DNA of 64,000 nucleotides from Prodigiosinella aquatilis (GCA_030388725.1 CP128857.1:496001-560000), one strand, 5' to 3'; counted from the stretch's first letter, positions 8,636 to 16,193 are shown. Program-made: numbers and translations. Notes: a model not told the origin generated them from the letters alone.

Positions 8636-8842
8636 TTAGAAAACTCTAATCAGGAGTGCCTCAGATAACGGGGAGTGGACAATATCAAGATATGTTTCTT
8701 TATCACCAGTGAGTTCGAAACAAATATGTGAGAGTAAACCATTCCAATCATAGGAATTAGAGAGATATCGCAAGCTAAACCCAGTTCCGATGAAGAGCAC
8801 TGGATGATTTCGATACTTTGCTATGAATTCATTAATCTCCAT
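8636..8842 (-). pseudogene. SIR2-like protein, N-terminal fragment
   Basis: 68 residues with the start of a SIR2-type NAD-binding fold: FIAKYRNHPVLFIGTGFSLRY followed by WNGLLSHICFELTGD. The glycine-containing FIGTGFSLRY segment is the nucleotide-binding loop of SIR2-like proteins, many of which are NADase effectors of phage-defence systems. The rest of the gene is gone; it ends within 30 bp of the right end of IS element B, which probably removed it. The family is assigned from the motif only; the fragment is too short to name a system. Confidence 0.6.
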
Positions 8843-9055
8843 ATCTCACCATAAATTGTTGATTTTATGTGCTTTAATGTGTTACTGTTGACGTATTACA
8901 GTATATCTAACATACATTATTATTCTTCTTTATGTCAGTTGCCTAGCATATAGTCATAACTCTTTAAGCCAGAAAGTTGTCTGATCGCGCTTTGTCCGTA
9001 GTACATGTGCATACTAACATGTATTAGATTTTTTATTATCCGTTTGGTGTAATTA

Positions 9056-9820
9056 ATGTTAAAAATTAACAAATGTCCACTTTGCCGTAAAAATAAAGAA
9101 CTTGTCCAGAGCCATTTGATTTCTAAGTTTGTTTATAAAATTATTCGCGAATGTCAGCCATATGAGAAAATAAACGATTGTTCTCCAATGATTGTTGATA
9201 GCCGTTTAGGTCTTCTACAGAAATCAACACGTCAAGAAAAACAAATTCTCCTTTGTTCTGCATGTGAAGAGTTATTTTCTGAAAAAGAAACTGCGATGGC
9301 GAGAATTATTCGTGAACTGCAAAGAACAGATGTGAGGCAGAAAAAGGTATTAGCATACCAAAAGGAATTTTGTAGCAAATTAAATGGTCAAGACATTCTT
9401 TATTTTACAGATGAAAGAGTCTCTGTAATTAAATATTTTGCTATGTTAAATTTATTTAGGAATATAGTGTGCGAGAGAGTGCCTCGCATAGTAAGAAAAG
9501 AGTTAATTAAGATTAGAAAATATCTTCTACGCGAATCTGATTATTCTGTGCCATTAATCATTCATGTCAACGACAGTGATTTTTTTCCCATTGCAACAAC
9601 TCCATTCAAAATTGATTCTGATAATTGTTACCATTATATATTTTTAATTCCAGAGTTTTTATTTCATTTCTTCTTTTGTATGCCACAACTAAATTTGCAA
9701 TTTAATGACATAATGATTATGCCAGAACATCTTTCTTCAAAAGAAGAGGTGGAAATTCATCTTAGGAACTCAACGAAAGACATTCGCATTGCTAATAATG
9801 CAAAGAAGTATATCAAATGA
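9056..9820 (+). CDS. HNH-like zinc-binding protein, function unknown
   Basis: 254 residues. The N-terminal part has a CxxC pair (CPLCRKNKELVQSHLISKF) and a second one (LLCSACEELFSEKE), with the conserved SH between them. This arrangement is typical of a family of HNH-endonuclease-like proteins often found in mobile islands. The middle and C-terminal parts are rich in aromatic residues (FLFHFFFCMPQ at about 200-210) and show no motif I know. It is strongly AT-rich compared with core genes, stands alone and is preceded by about 210 bp of AT-rich DNA. A nuclease role in defence is possible but not shown. Confidence 0.55.
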   Translation: MLKINKCPLCRKNKELVQSHLISKFVYKIIRECQPYEKINDCSPMIVDSRLGLLQKSTRQEKQILLCSACEELFSEKETAMARIIRELQRTDVRQKKVLAYQKEFCSKLNGQDILYFTDERVSVIKYFAMLNLFRNIVCERVPRIVRKELIKIRKYLLRESDYSVPLIIHVNDSDFFPIATTPFKIDSDNCYHYIFLIPEFLFHFFFCMPQLNLQFNDIMIMPEHLSSKEEVEIHLRNSTKDIRIANNAKKYIK

Positions 9821-9869
9821 TCAGCTTTTGGTGGACTACGACTGATCTGACCAAAAATGTACATATTGG

Positions 9870-10160
9870 TTATTTTTTGAGGCATTTAATCGCATAATGA
9901 AAAGAAATATCCTCTAAGCCTGCTTTTGTTCTCAAATAAAAACATCTGGTGCCATGTAGTGATCTACCTGCTGTGATTCCTATACATTCATTCTTACTTT
10001 TTTCTTCCCACTCATCGTGATTTTTAAATAATTCGATCAGAAAATTATAATCACTGATGCTCACTTCTTGATTGTCTTTGGTTTTGTTTAGAATGCTTTG
10101 TGCCTGACTGATTATATCTTTCTTAGTAGTATAAATAGTGTTATTGATAGTGTATGACAT
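9870..10160 (-). CDS. DCL-family (DUF3223-like) small protein
   Basis: 96 residues. The pattern is a helical N-terminus (AQSILNKTKD), then DYNFLIELFKNHDEWEEK, then GTRCFYLRTKAGLEDISFHYAIKCL. It fits the DUF3223 family named after the plant protein DCL, implicated in rRNA maturation; the molecular role in bacteria is unknown. It is convergent with the HNH-like gene upstream, 49 bp away. The AT-rich composition matches the rest of the island cargo. The assignment is from remembered family motifs. Confidence 0.6.
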   Translation of the reverse strand: MSYTINNTIYTTKKDIISQAQSILNKTKDNQEVSISDYNFLIELFKNHDEWEEKSKNECIGITAGRSLHGTRCFYLRTKAGLEDISFHYAIKCLKK

Positions 10161-10361
10161 ATTTTTTTCCTATTGTTAGATAATATCTATTCTCTTGCCT
10201 AATTAGGTATAAGACAATTAAATTGTAATATATTTAATTGATAGTGCTTTCTGGACTCAGCTTTTCGAAAGTTGAAAATGTTCTTCAGTTCTATTACTGT
10301 AAATAATGAAAGCATATCCTTAATGGAACAGTATGTATTTCTAAGAAATCCTAGAATCATA

Positions 10362-10410
10362 AATTAATTCACTGAATTTTTGCTGCTAAAATTACTTCAG
10401 TGAATTAATT
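10362..10410. repeat. Perfect 15-bp inverted repeat behind the Beta-protein gene
   Basis: AATTAATTCACTGAA at 10362-10376 and its exact complement at 10396-10410 with a 19-bp loop; the arms extend further imperfectly. It starts 24 bp after the Beta-protein stop codon. It could end the operon transcript, but no T tract follows on the minus strand, so a protein-binding site or a mobile-element scar is also possible. The 270 bp between this operon and the DCL-like gene hold nothing else I recognise. Confidence 0.6.
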
Positions 10411-10433
10411 ATGATTGAAAATTTGCTTTGCAG

Positions 10434-11579
10434 TTAGTTCTGTTTTTGCTTTTGGTAGTCTCTTTGATGTTGAAGAATCAATTCGAATTCTCTAACTTCT
10501 GCAACTACATGAGTTACATGATGTGTAGTATCTATTGATACCCAATTCGTAGTATTACCAACAAATTCTTCATTGGCACATTCATAAATCTTTTTATCAC
10601 CCCAGCTAAATTTCTCACCTTTATAATGTGGAGATGAAACCAGTACCTTACACAAATCTTGCATTTGTGCTCCCTTTTTACCGGTAGCACGAGAATAGCC
10701 TCTTACAACGAAAAGGCTATCGTCTATAGTGTATCTAATCTTACCGTTAGCATCAGGTGCAATGATGTCATCTCCGATAGAGGGATTAACGATACCATAA
10801 TCTCCAAATACTAAATTTAAATCAGGTTGGAATTTTTTAAATGCTTTCCATACCTTAGCCTCTTTACGGATAACTATACCTTCTGAATTGTGGGTAGGAA
10901 CCATTCCATTAATATCACTTGTTATTGAACTTCCCGCAATTGAAATAAATTTAAAATTATACTTGTATAATGAATCCAGTGCTCTCTGTACTGTTTCATT
11001 TAGATCAACTATTGATGTTTTAGTTATATCTTCTAAATCTATCATTACCGAGCAATTTTCTGGCATTGCACCCAGCGAGGTTAAAATGCCTTCTATTGTT
11101 TCAATAAAAGGTTCCTCTTCGATCATATCTTCAAAAGCAAAGGAGTTTAACCGAATTACAAAGTTAGTATAGCTTGTACCTAATTGTTGCAAAGTAGTTG
11201 CATACTCATCATCTTCCCATCGGTCGTAACCGACGACAGGAATGATATTGCACCCAGCATTTCTTAAGGCACTGGTGAGATGACTCAAAATATGCTCTCC
11301 TGTTTCAAGAGAAGAGTTTGGAGGCCATCTGCTTATATCAATCCCCATAGGGAACTTTTGCATCCTATCGGATAATGTTTTAATTGTATTGTTTAGAAAA
11401 AACTCAACTGGATTACCTATATTAGAATATTTTTTATTTGTCCTCTGTTTTTTCGACAGATATGGGATTTCAAAAATCGGAAGCATGTCCCTCATAACGT
11501 GGGGATAAGGAAGCATAGACTTAATGGCATCTAACTCACCTTTCTTTGCTTTTAAAATCGGCATATATTTAGGGTACAT
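10434..11579 (-). CDS. Beta-family protein (third gene of toxin/ImmA operon)
   Basis: 381 residues, no signal peptide or membrane segment. It starts MYPKYMPILKAKKGELDAI and has LPIFEIPYLSKK, which is how members of the 'Beta protein' family (PF14350) begin. The alternation of VGYDRW, FVIRLNS, SVMIDLED, ISIAGSS and FGDYGIV at regular intervals suggests a beta/alpha-barrel-like fold (my inference). It starts 13 bp after the HTH-ImmA gene and should be translated from the same message. Its biochemical role is unknown. Such proteins accompany ImmA/IrrE peptidases in mobile islands, which suggests the three genes work as one unit. Confidence 0.6.
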   Translation of the reverse strand: MYPKYMPILKAKKGELDAIKSMLPYPHVMRDMLPIFEIPYLSKKQRTNKKYSNIGNPVEFFLNNTIKTLSDRMQKFPMGIDISRWPPNSSLETGEHILSHLTSALRNAGCNIIPVVGYDRWEDDEYATTLQQLGTSYTNFVIRLNSFAFEDMIEEEPFIETIEGILTSLGAMPENCSVMIDLEDITKTSIVDLNETVQRALDSLYKYNFKFISIAGSSITSDINGMVPTHNSEGIVIRKEAKVWKAFKKFQPDLNLVFGDYGIVNPSIGDDIIAPDANGKIRYTIDDSLFVVRGYSRATGKKGAQMQDLCKVLVSSPHYKGEKFSWGDKKIYECANEEFVGNTTNWVSIDTTHHVTHVVAEVREFELILQHQRDYQKQKQN

Positions 11580-11592
11580 ATAGACACCTCGT

Positions 11593-12822
11593 CTACCAAA
11601 TATGATTAGGGAAATGCTTTCTTACTTCACCTTGACCAACTAAATCAGAAAATTGATTGTATTTTCCAGTTTCTCTTCTAATTCTTCCTGCTATTATTGC
11701 AGGATGAATTCTTAATTCTCTTGAAAGCTCATCTATCGTGATTGTGCTGGGATTTAAGTAAGCTGAACTCCGTTTCCAAATGACGCGAGGAATGAGAGTA
11801 TCTCTGGCTATCCGATTAGCCTCTGCTTCCATTTTGTCTGTACTATTCTTGAGTGTTTCAATGTCATCGATAAATGTGTTAGTAGAATCTGCATGTTTCC
11901 AGATATGGACTAACTCATGTAAAAGTGTAAACCAGAAATTATCCAAACGATCTTGTCTTAAAGTGAGTGCAATAATTGGTCTACCGTCAATATCCCTCAG
12001 AGCAGCCCCATCAACAGCAGTACCAGTCAGACAAGGTTCAATGATCACACAAATCCCATTTTTTTCTAAGAACTCCACCGCTAATAGAGGCCCATATTCG
12101 GACCAACTTAAATGTGCGATCTCTTTTAAAAAATCTTTAGTTATGCAATTATGCTTAAATTTAGTCGCGAGGTTTTTTTCCCTGGCTTTCTGGACAACTC
12201 TTGCAATCCATGCATGTAATTTATAAACAGTTGTAGGTGAGTAAGACTCTCCGTTAAGTGTTCGCTTGAAGGCTGCTGTAGAAAAATTCGCTCCCAAACC
12301 CTCAATGAAATTTTTGACTTTTTCTTCTGTTGTCGTCTTTGTTTGCGAGACAACATTTTCTATCCAACCTTTGGAAAGCATTTCCTTTATAGGAAATTTT
12401 GACCAATTAACCTCCTCAACTGGAGAACGATTTGCATATCCAGTTTCTGTTTCTAAGCCCAATAACGTTTGAGAAGACATACCTAAACCTATTGATAAGG
12501 CTTTGATCATAGCAACGGTTAAAGGACGTTTTCCCGATAACACCTCTGATACACGACTTTTTGTTCCAAAATATGGGGTCAGATCCGCTTGGCGTAAGCC
12601 CTGTTCGTCCATTCGGAATTTGATTGCCTCGATTGGATCTACCGGTGTTACTGGATAGTTAGCATTTTCATAATTTTCAATAACAACTGTAAGTAAATCA
12701 AGACGTTCTGATTCTTCAGATCCTGCAGGAAGATCCAATCTGAGTAATCTCTCAACTTCTGAAAGGGCCGCATGATATTGTTCTTCAGTTCGAATAACCC
12801 GAACTTCAGTAAGTTTACTCAT
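11593..12822 (-). CDS. HigA-like HTH protein fused to ImmA/IrrE metallopeptidase
   Basis: 409 residues. The N-terminal 125 residues resemble HigA antitoxins: a helical region (about 1-60) then an XRE helix-turn-helix (about 63-120; RQADLTPYFGTKSRVSEVLSGKRPLT). The C-terminal half is an ImmA/IrrE-type zinc peptidase with HELVH at 302-306 and a possible third ligand in the MEAEANRIARDTLIP segment (about 331-345). Its ATG overlaps the toxin stop (ATGA). Ordinary HigA is about a third of this size, so this is an antitoxin-protease fusion. It probably binds the operon promoter and the toxin; the peptidase may cleave a regulator or respond to a trigger. These roles are inferred. Confidence 0.8.
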   Translation of the reverse strand: MSKLTEVRVIRTEEQYHAALSEVERLLRLDLPAGSEESERLDLLTVVIENYENANYPVTPVDPIEAIKFRMDEQGLRQADLTPYFGTKSRVSEVLSGKRPLTVAMIKALSIGLGMSSQTLLGLETETGYANRSPVEEVNWSKFPIKEMLSKGWIENVVSQTKTTTEEKVKNFIEGLGANFSTAAFKRTLNGESYSPTTVYKLHAWIARVVQKAREKNLATKFKHNCITKDFLKEIAHLSWSEYGPLLAVEFLEKNGICVIIEPCLTGTAVDGAALRDIDGRPIIALTLRQDRLDNFWFTLLHELVHIWKHADSTNTFIDDIETLKNSTDKMEAEANRIARDTLIPRVIWKRSSAYLNPSTITIDELSRELRIHPAIIAGRIRRETGKYNQFSDLVGQGEVRKHFPNHIW

Positions 12823-13082
12823 TTAGATACCACCTGGTTAATCACCGCAATGCTCCTTTCAAACTGAAATGTTACTTTTATGCCCTGCGATTTAATGCCT
12901 CGAACAAAGAACACATAGCACAAATTATCAATCTGTTGTGCTCTGGGGAAAGCATCTAAAACTCCCTTAGCATCTTTCCAGTAAGCGTTAGTGAGCTCTG
13001 CAACCCAAGCGGAAAGCCAAACATCCGTTTCAGGGTTAGTACCACTTAGCACTTGAAGCCTTTGCTTGCCGATTAGTCGCAT
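12819..13082 (-). CDS. HigB-like toxin (RelE superfamily)
   Basis: 87 residues from the ATG at 13082, which follows an AATGGAG ribosome-binding site. A start at 13133 would lie upstream of the promoter -10 box, so it is rejected. The sequence MRLIGKQRLQVLSG, WLSAWVAELTNAYWKD and CYVFFVRGIKSQGIKVTFQF follows the HigB pattern (short helix pair then beta sheet). HigB toxins cut mRNA on the ribosome. Toxin-first order and a 4-base overlap with the antitoxin gene are typical of higBA operons. Confidence 0.75.
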   Translation of the reverse strand: MRLIGKQRLQVLSGTNPETDVWLSAWVAELTNAYWKDAKGVLDAFPRAQQIDNLCYVFFVRGIKSQGIKVTFQFERSIAVINQVVSK

Positions 13083-13104
13083 TGATGTTCTCCATTTGGG
13101 AACC

Positions 13105-13133
13105 AGAATAAGTGTGGTGATTCTGAATGTCAA
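13105..13133 (-). promoter_or_regulatory. Promoter of the toxin/ImmA/Beta operon
   Basis: On the minus strand TTGACA (13133-13128), 17-bp spacer, TATTCT (13110-13105). The toxin ATG is 23 bp further on. The -35 box is a consensus match and the spacing is ideal. Confidence 0.75.
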
Positions 13134-13139
13134 TACAAT

Positions 13140-13156
13140 GTTCCCATAAGTGGAAC
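13140..13156. promoter_or_regulatory. Operator-like palindrome upstream of the toxin promoter
   Basis: GTTCC-N7-GGAAC directly upstream of the -35 box; a further half-site GGGAACC lies just downstream of the -10 box (about 13098-13104). Paired sites around a promoter fit autoregulation by the HTH antitoxin (inference). The following DNA up to 13569 is AT-rich, has no gene I can support and contains two GATGGTATC repeats (about 13497 and 13508) like those before the first integrase. Confidence 0.5.
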
Positions 13157-13569
13157 TTGTCGCCTCCAGTTCTTATCTCTTTATGGCTACATAACTCCAA
13201 GAATCAATGGAAAGCTCTTTAATACGAATAAAAATATGATTTAGATCAAATATATGTAGGTGTGCCATAGAATCAAGACAGAGCATAAAATTATTTATTA
13301 TCAGTTGATTATGTTATTAGACTTTTGACGATTATCAGTTGGTAAGAGAGGTGGTTTTTGCCCATAATAGGTTTGTTAGTACGTCGTGAGAGCTAACACA
13401 ACAAGTTGGGTTTAGGATTAGATTGAAATCTGCTACATCTTTCATATAAGGATAAGCCCTTAATTAGCAATGTTCGATTATCACCAATCGGGACTGATGG
13501 TATCAGTGATGGTATCATTGATATTATGTTTTACATTACACATTTTAAATCATAAGGATAGTTGCGATG

Positions 13570-13591
13570 TTCGAGTCCGGCCTTCGCACCA
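13570..13591 (+). repeat. Attachment-site copy 2 (tRNA-Leu 3' end remnant)
   Basis: 22 bases equal to the tRNA 3' end at 1978-2000 except for one missing G in the acceptor strand. It is preceded by unrelated sequence, so it is a remnant of an integration event and not a tRNA gene. It marks the end of island 1 and the start of island 2. Confidence 0.8.
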
Positions 13592-13604
13592 TCGTATGAA
13601 AATT

Positions 13605-13627
13605 AAGTCACCTTAGGGGGCTTTTTT
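13605..13627 (+). terminator. Degenerate terminator after the attachment-site copy
   Basis: AAGTCACC and GGGGGCTT can pair with one mismatch and a G-U pair, followed by a run of T (13622-13627). It probably derives from a tRNA-type terminator carried in with the element. Confidence 0.35.
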
Positions 13628-13809
13628 CATGTCCGCTATCGTCCACTGACTTCCATACATCATTGTTAAATAACGATTTAATCTGATTTTATTGTCTGGG
13701 CGGATTGTGTGTTTTTTCCACAGCAGTCTTTTTGCATCCGTTGTAATCCAGATTATTTGGGGGTCAAGATAAGGGTCAATTCGCTTCGATTATGAGTTGA
13801 CCCCCAATT

Positions 13810-15066
13810 ATGGCCCTGACTGACGTCGTTGCCCGTACCGCCAGGCCACGCGAGAAAGCCTATAAACTAGCGGACGTGCATGGCCTGTATCTTTTGGTGA
13901 GTCCTAACGGCTCTAAGCGCTGGTATCTCAAATATCGCTTTGAAGGTAAGGAAAGCCGGATTGCGTTCGGTGCCTATCCGCTGGTCTCGCTGGCGAAGGC
14001 TAGGGAGAAACGCGACGAGGTGCGATTACTGCTGTCAGAAGGCATCCACCCAACGGAAAAGCGGGAAGAAGAGAAAGAACAGGCACAGGATGCGCTGAAC
14101 ACCTTTGAAAAGGTGGCAAAGGATTGGCACCGGAACATTAGCCAAAACCGCTGGTCAGAAACGCACGCCGGACGGGTATGGCGTGATATGGAGCGTAATA
14201 TTCTGCCTGCCATAGGCCAGCGCCACATTGCTGACCTGAAAACTAAAGACCTGCTTGAACCGCTGAAAATCGTCGAACAGAACGGTCATCTTGATTTGGC
14301 GTCACGGCTGCGCCAGCGCGTCACCGATATCATGCGTTACGCGGTGCAGAACGACCTGATAGAGCGCAACCCCGCGCAAGACCTCTTCGGCGCGATAGCC
14401 GCGCCAAAGGCGACATATCGGCCAGCCTTGAAGCTTGATAAACTGCCTGACTTTCTAGCACGGATTGAACGCTACAAAGGGCGAGCGTTAATCAGACTGG
14501 CCTTAAAACTTACGCTGTGCGTTTTTATCCGCTCCAGCGAACTGCGTTTTGCTCGTTGGTCGGAGATCGATTTTGAAACTTCAATGTGGACCATTCCCCC
14601 TGAGCGTGAACCCATCGAAGGTGTGAAACATTCCCATCGCGGTTCTAAAATGCGTACTCCGCACTTGGTGCCACTTTCCCGGCAGGCGTTGGTTATCCTC
14701 AAGCAAATACAGCAAGTTAGCGGTGACCATGAACTGATCTTTATTGGCGATCACAATCCGCGTAAGCCCATGAGCGGAAACACGGTGAATAACGCGCTGC
14801 GGGTAATGGGGTATGATACTAAGGTTGAAGTCTGCGGCCACGGTTTTCGTACTATGGCTTGTAGCTCTTTGATTGAATCAGGATTGTGGTCTAGGGATGC
14901 GGTAGAGCGGCAGATGAGCCATATGGAACGTAACTCGGTACGTGCGGCTTACATCCACAAGGCGGAACATCTGGATGAGCGTAGGCTAATGCTGCAATGG
15001 TGGGCGGACTATCTGGATGCCAATCGGGATGAGTATGTGGTGCCGTATGAGTTTAAAAATATCTGA
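13810..15066 (+). CDS. int: P4-type tyrosine integrase
   Basis: 418 residues, full length. N-terminal arm-binding domain (about 1-90; GLYLLVSPNGSKRWYLKYRF), core-binding domain (about 97-190) and catalytic domain with Arg241 (IRSSELRFARW), HGFR at 344-347, His371 and the nucleophile Tyr381 (AAYIHK). It catalyses site-specific recombination between the tRNA-Leu end and the element. It lies 218 bp from the attachment copy, the normal position. HGFRTMA replaces the usual HGFRAMA, a mild change. Nothing suggests inactivity. Confidence 0.93.
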   Translation: MALTDVVARTARPREKAYKLADVHGLYLLVSPNGSKRWYLKYRFEGKESRIAFGAYPLVSLAKAREKRDEVRLLLSEGIHPTEKREEEKEQAQDALNTFEKVAKDWHRNISQNRWSETHAGRVWRDMERNILPAIGQRHIADLKTKDLLEPLKIVEQNGHLDLASRLRQRVTDIMRYAVQNDLIERNPAQDLFGAIAAPKATYRPALKLDKLPDFLARIERYKGRALIRLALKLTLCVFIRSSELRFARWSEIDFETSMWTIPPEREPIEGVKHSHRGSKMRTPHLVPLSRQALVILKQIQQVSGDHELIFIGDHNPRKPMSGNTVNNALRVMGYDTKVEVCGHGFRTMACSSLIESGLWSRDAVERQMSHMERNSVRAAYIHKAEHLDERRLMLQWWADYLDANRDEYVVPYEFKNI

Positions 15067-15084
15067 TTCATTAGGGGGTTAGCT

Positions 15085-15243
15085 ATGAAAAAAACGGAAA
15101 AACCAACAGTAGCGCTCACTTCTCTGATTAAAGAAGAACAGCGTCATCAGAGGGTCTTACAGGGACTTGCCGATGTTGATGCTGGGCGTGTTGTTAATCA
15201 CTTTGATATGCAGGTGTTTATCGCCAGACTGAAGCAAGCATAA
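15085..15243 (+). CDS. Small antitoxin-like (ribbon-helix-helix type) protein
   Basis: 52 residues starting MKKTEKPTVALTSLIKEEQR and including VLQGLADVDAGRVVNHFDMQVF. LADVDAGRVVNH resembles the C-terminal part of small CopG/ParD-like antitoxins often encoded next to P4-type integrases. It lies 18 bp after the integrase with a GGGGG ribosome-binding site. No toxin gene follows, so it may be an orphan. Family placement is tentative. Confidence 0.5.
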   Translation: MKKTEKPTVALTSLIKEEQRHQRVLQGLADVDAGRVVNHFDMQVFIARLKQA

Positions 15244-15296
15244 TCGATAGAAATACGGGGGCGTATCCTGTATCTAAAGCCTATGCATTAAGCGCC

Positions 15297-15328
15297 GCGC
15301 CAGCCCCTTTTTTGGGAGGGGCTGGCGC
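15297..15328 (+). terminator. Strong hairpin after the antitoxin-like gene
   Basis: A perfect 12-bp stem GCGCCAGCCCCT / AGGGGCTGGCGC with an 8-base loop. The following bases are T-rich (TCATCTTTCTT) without a pure T tract. It probably ends the integrase transcript and may work in both directions. Confidence 0.65.
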
Positions 15329-15357
15329 TCATCTTTCTTATGTGGATGATTTTCCAG

Positions 15358-15486
15358 CTACTCATCATACCCAAGTATCATTTTTACCAGATCGTTTTCC
15401 AATGTATAGAAGAAGTAGCAAGTCGGAACGTGTAGCACCGATGCTAACCGGCAGGCCTGCTCAAAATCCGGCGTGTGGATACCGCG
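15358..15486 (-). pseudogene. XRE-family regulator, C-terminal fragment
   Basis: 43 in-frame codons read RGIHTPDFEQACRLASVLHVP and then TCYFFYTLENDLVKMIL before a stop. This matches the last helix of an XRE helix-turn-helix domain and the short tail behind it (usual form: W-E-R-G, then PDFELACRLA, then VPTAYFY). The DNA-recognition helix and the start are absent; the fragment abuts the stop codon of the next gene. Confidence 0.55.
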
Positions 15487-15492
15487 CTAATC

Positions 15493-15777
15493 TTAACCCA
15501 GTGACAGCTTAAGTTGCATCCCGCAAGCAGCGGCATATCGTTGTAAGGTTGAGATACTGGCACTGGAAACATTTCTCTCAAGGCGGCTCACCGCCGGTTG
15601 GCTTACACCCATGCGAGCTGCGATCTCTGTACTTGTTAGACCTGATTTGGACTTCATTTCGATCAGAACAGCGCGAAGCGCTTCTTCTTGAGTTTCGTCC
15701 TCATACGCTTTTTTAACTTCATGATTAGAAAGCGCTTTCGCTTTAACTTCAGAGAAGTTGATACCTTTAACTGCCAT
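15493..15777 (-). CDS. XRE-family antitoxin of a HigBA-type pair
   Basis: 94 residues. Helix-turn-helix at about 45-85 (LTSTEIAARMGVSQPAVSRLE). It neutralises the toxin encoded just upstream and probably represses their promoter. Its ATG lies 11 bp inside the end of the toxin gene, giving toxin-antitoxin order and translational coupling. Confidence 0.85.
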   Translation of the reverse strand: MAVKGINFSEVKAKALSNHEVKKAYEDETQEEALRAVLIEMKSKSGLTSTEIAARMGVSQPAVSRLERNVSSASISTLQRYAAACGMQLKLSLG

Positions 15778-16087
15778 CTTTCAGTTCCTCCCATCTTGAC
15801 TTTGCTAGCGCTATTTCAGCTTTCGGGGTCTTAGGGGTTTTCTTTACGAATGTCCTTAAAATATAGATCTTACGTCCTTTTGCGTAAGCAAAAAACGTTC
15901 TGCTTATGTCTTTTCTACCAACCCGTAGCTCAAATAATCCAGCTTCAATGATATCCGTGTCTGGATATCTTAGCTCGGGCCCTTTAGCTTCAAGTTTTTC
16001 AAGCCCTTTAAGCGCTTTTGCCTGCATAACAGGTTCGAGGCCATAAATTTCGTTTGCAGCTTCGGGGTGAAAAATCAATTCATACAT
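15767..16087 (-). CDS. Phage-derived Gp49-like (HigB-type) toxin
   Basis: 106 residues: MYELIFHPEAANEIYGL, then GLFELRVGRKDISRTFFAYA and ILRTFVKKTPKTP. This is the pattern of the Gp49-like/HigB (DUF891) branch of RelE-type ribosome-dependent mRNases. The ELR and KKT-K-TP blocks hold the usual basic active-site residues. It is unrelated in sequence to the HigB-like protein at 12819, so the tandem islands carry two separate modules. Confidence 0.85.
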   Translation of the reverse strand: MYELIFHPEAANEIYGLEPVMQAKALKGLEKLEAKGPELRYPDTDIIEAGLFELRVGRKDISRTFFAYAKGRKIYILRTFVKKTPKTPKAEIALAKSRWEELKDGS

Positions 16088-16109
16088 GTCAGTCCCCTTC
16101 TTAATGGGG

Positions 16110-16138
16110 AATATAACTCATAGGTTATAATAACTCAA
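16110..16138 (-). promoter_or_regulatory. Promoter and operator region of the Gp49-like/XRE pair
   Basis: Minus strand TTGAGT (16138-16133), 17-bp spacer, TATATT (16115-16110). The sequence TGAGTTAT occurs twice across it (ending at the -10 and starting at the -35), probably antitoxin-binding sites. Confidence 0.65.
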
Positions 16139-16193
16139 ATGTTATATTTAGAGTGTGTCGGCAGAGTAAAACATTAGCAAACCATCTCCCACC

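Larger units (their letters stand above)
2001..13591. mobile_element. Genomic island 1 at tRNA-Leu
   Basis: The region lies between the tRNA 3' end and its near-exact copy at 13570-13591. It opens with a truncated P4-type integrase, continues with a rearranged IS cluster (about 2366-8608) and ends with an AT-rich cargo (8636-13133) that looks unlike the flanking core genes. The cargo holds a SIR2-like fragment, an HNH-like zinc protein, a DCL-family protein and a toxin/ImmA/Beta-protein operon. With its integrase destroyed, the island should no longer excise by itself, although the second integrase at 13810 might act on the same sites. The boundary is inferred from the repeat. Confidence 0.75.

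Noticed and set aside
13105..13133. Upstream start of the HigB-like toxin at 13133
   Set aside because: It would put the start on the promoter -35 box; the ATG at 13082 has a good ribosome-binding site.
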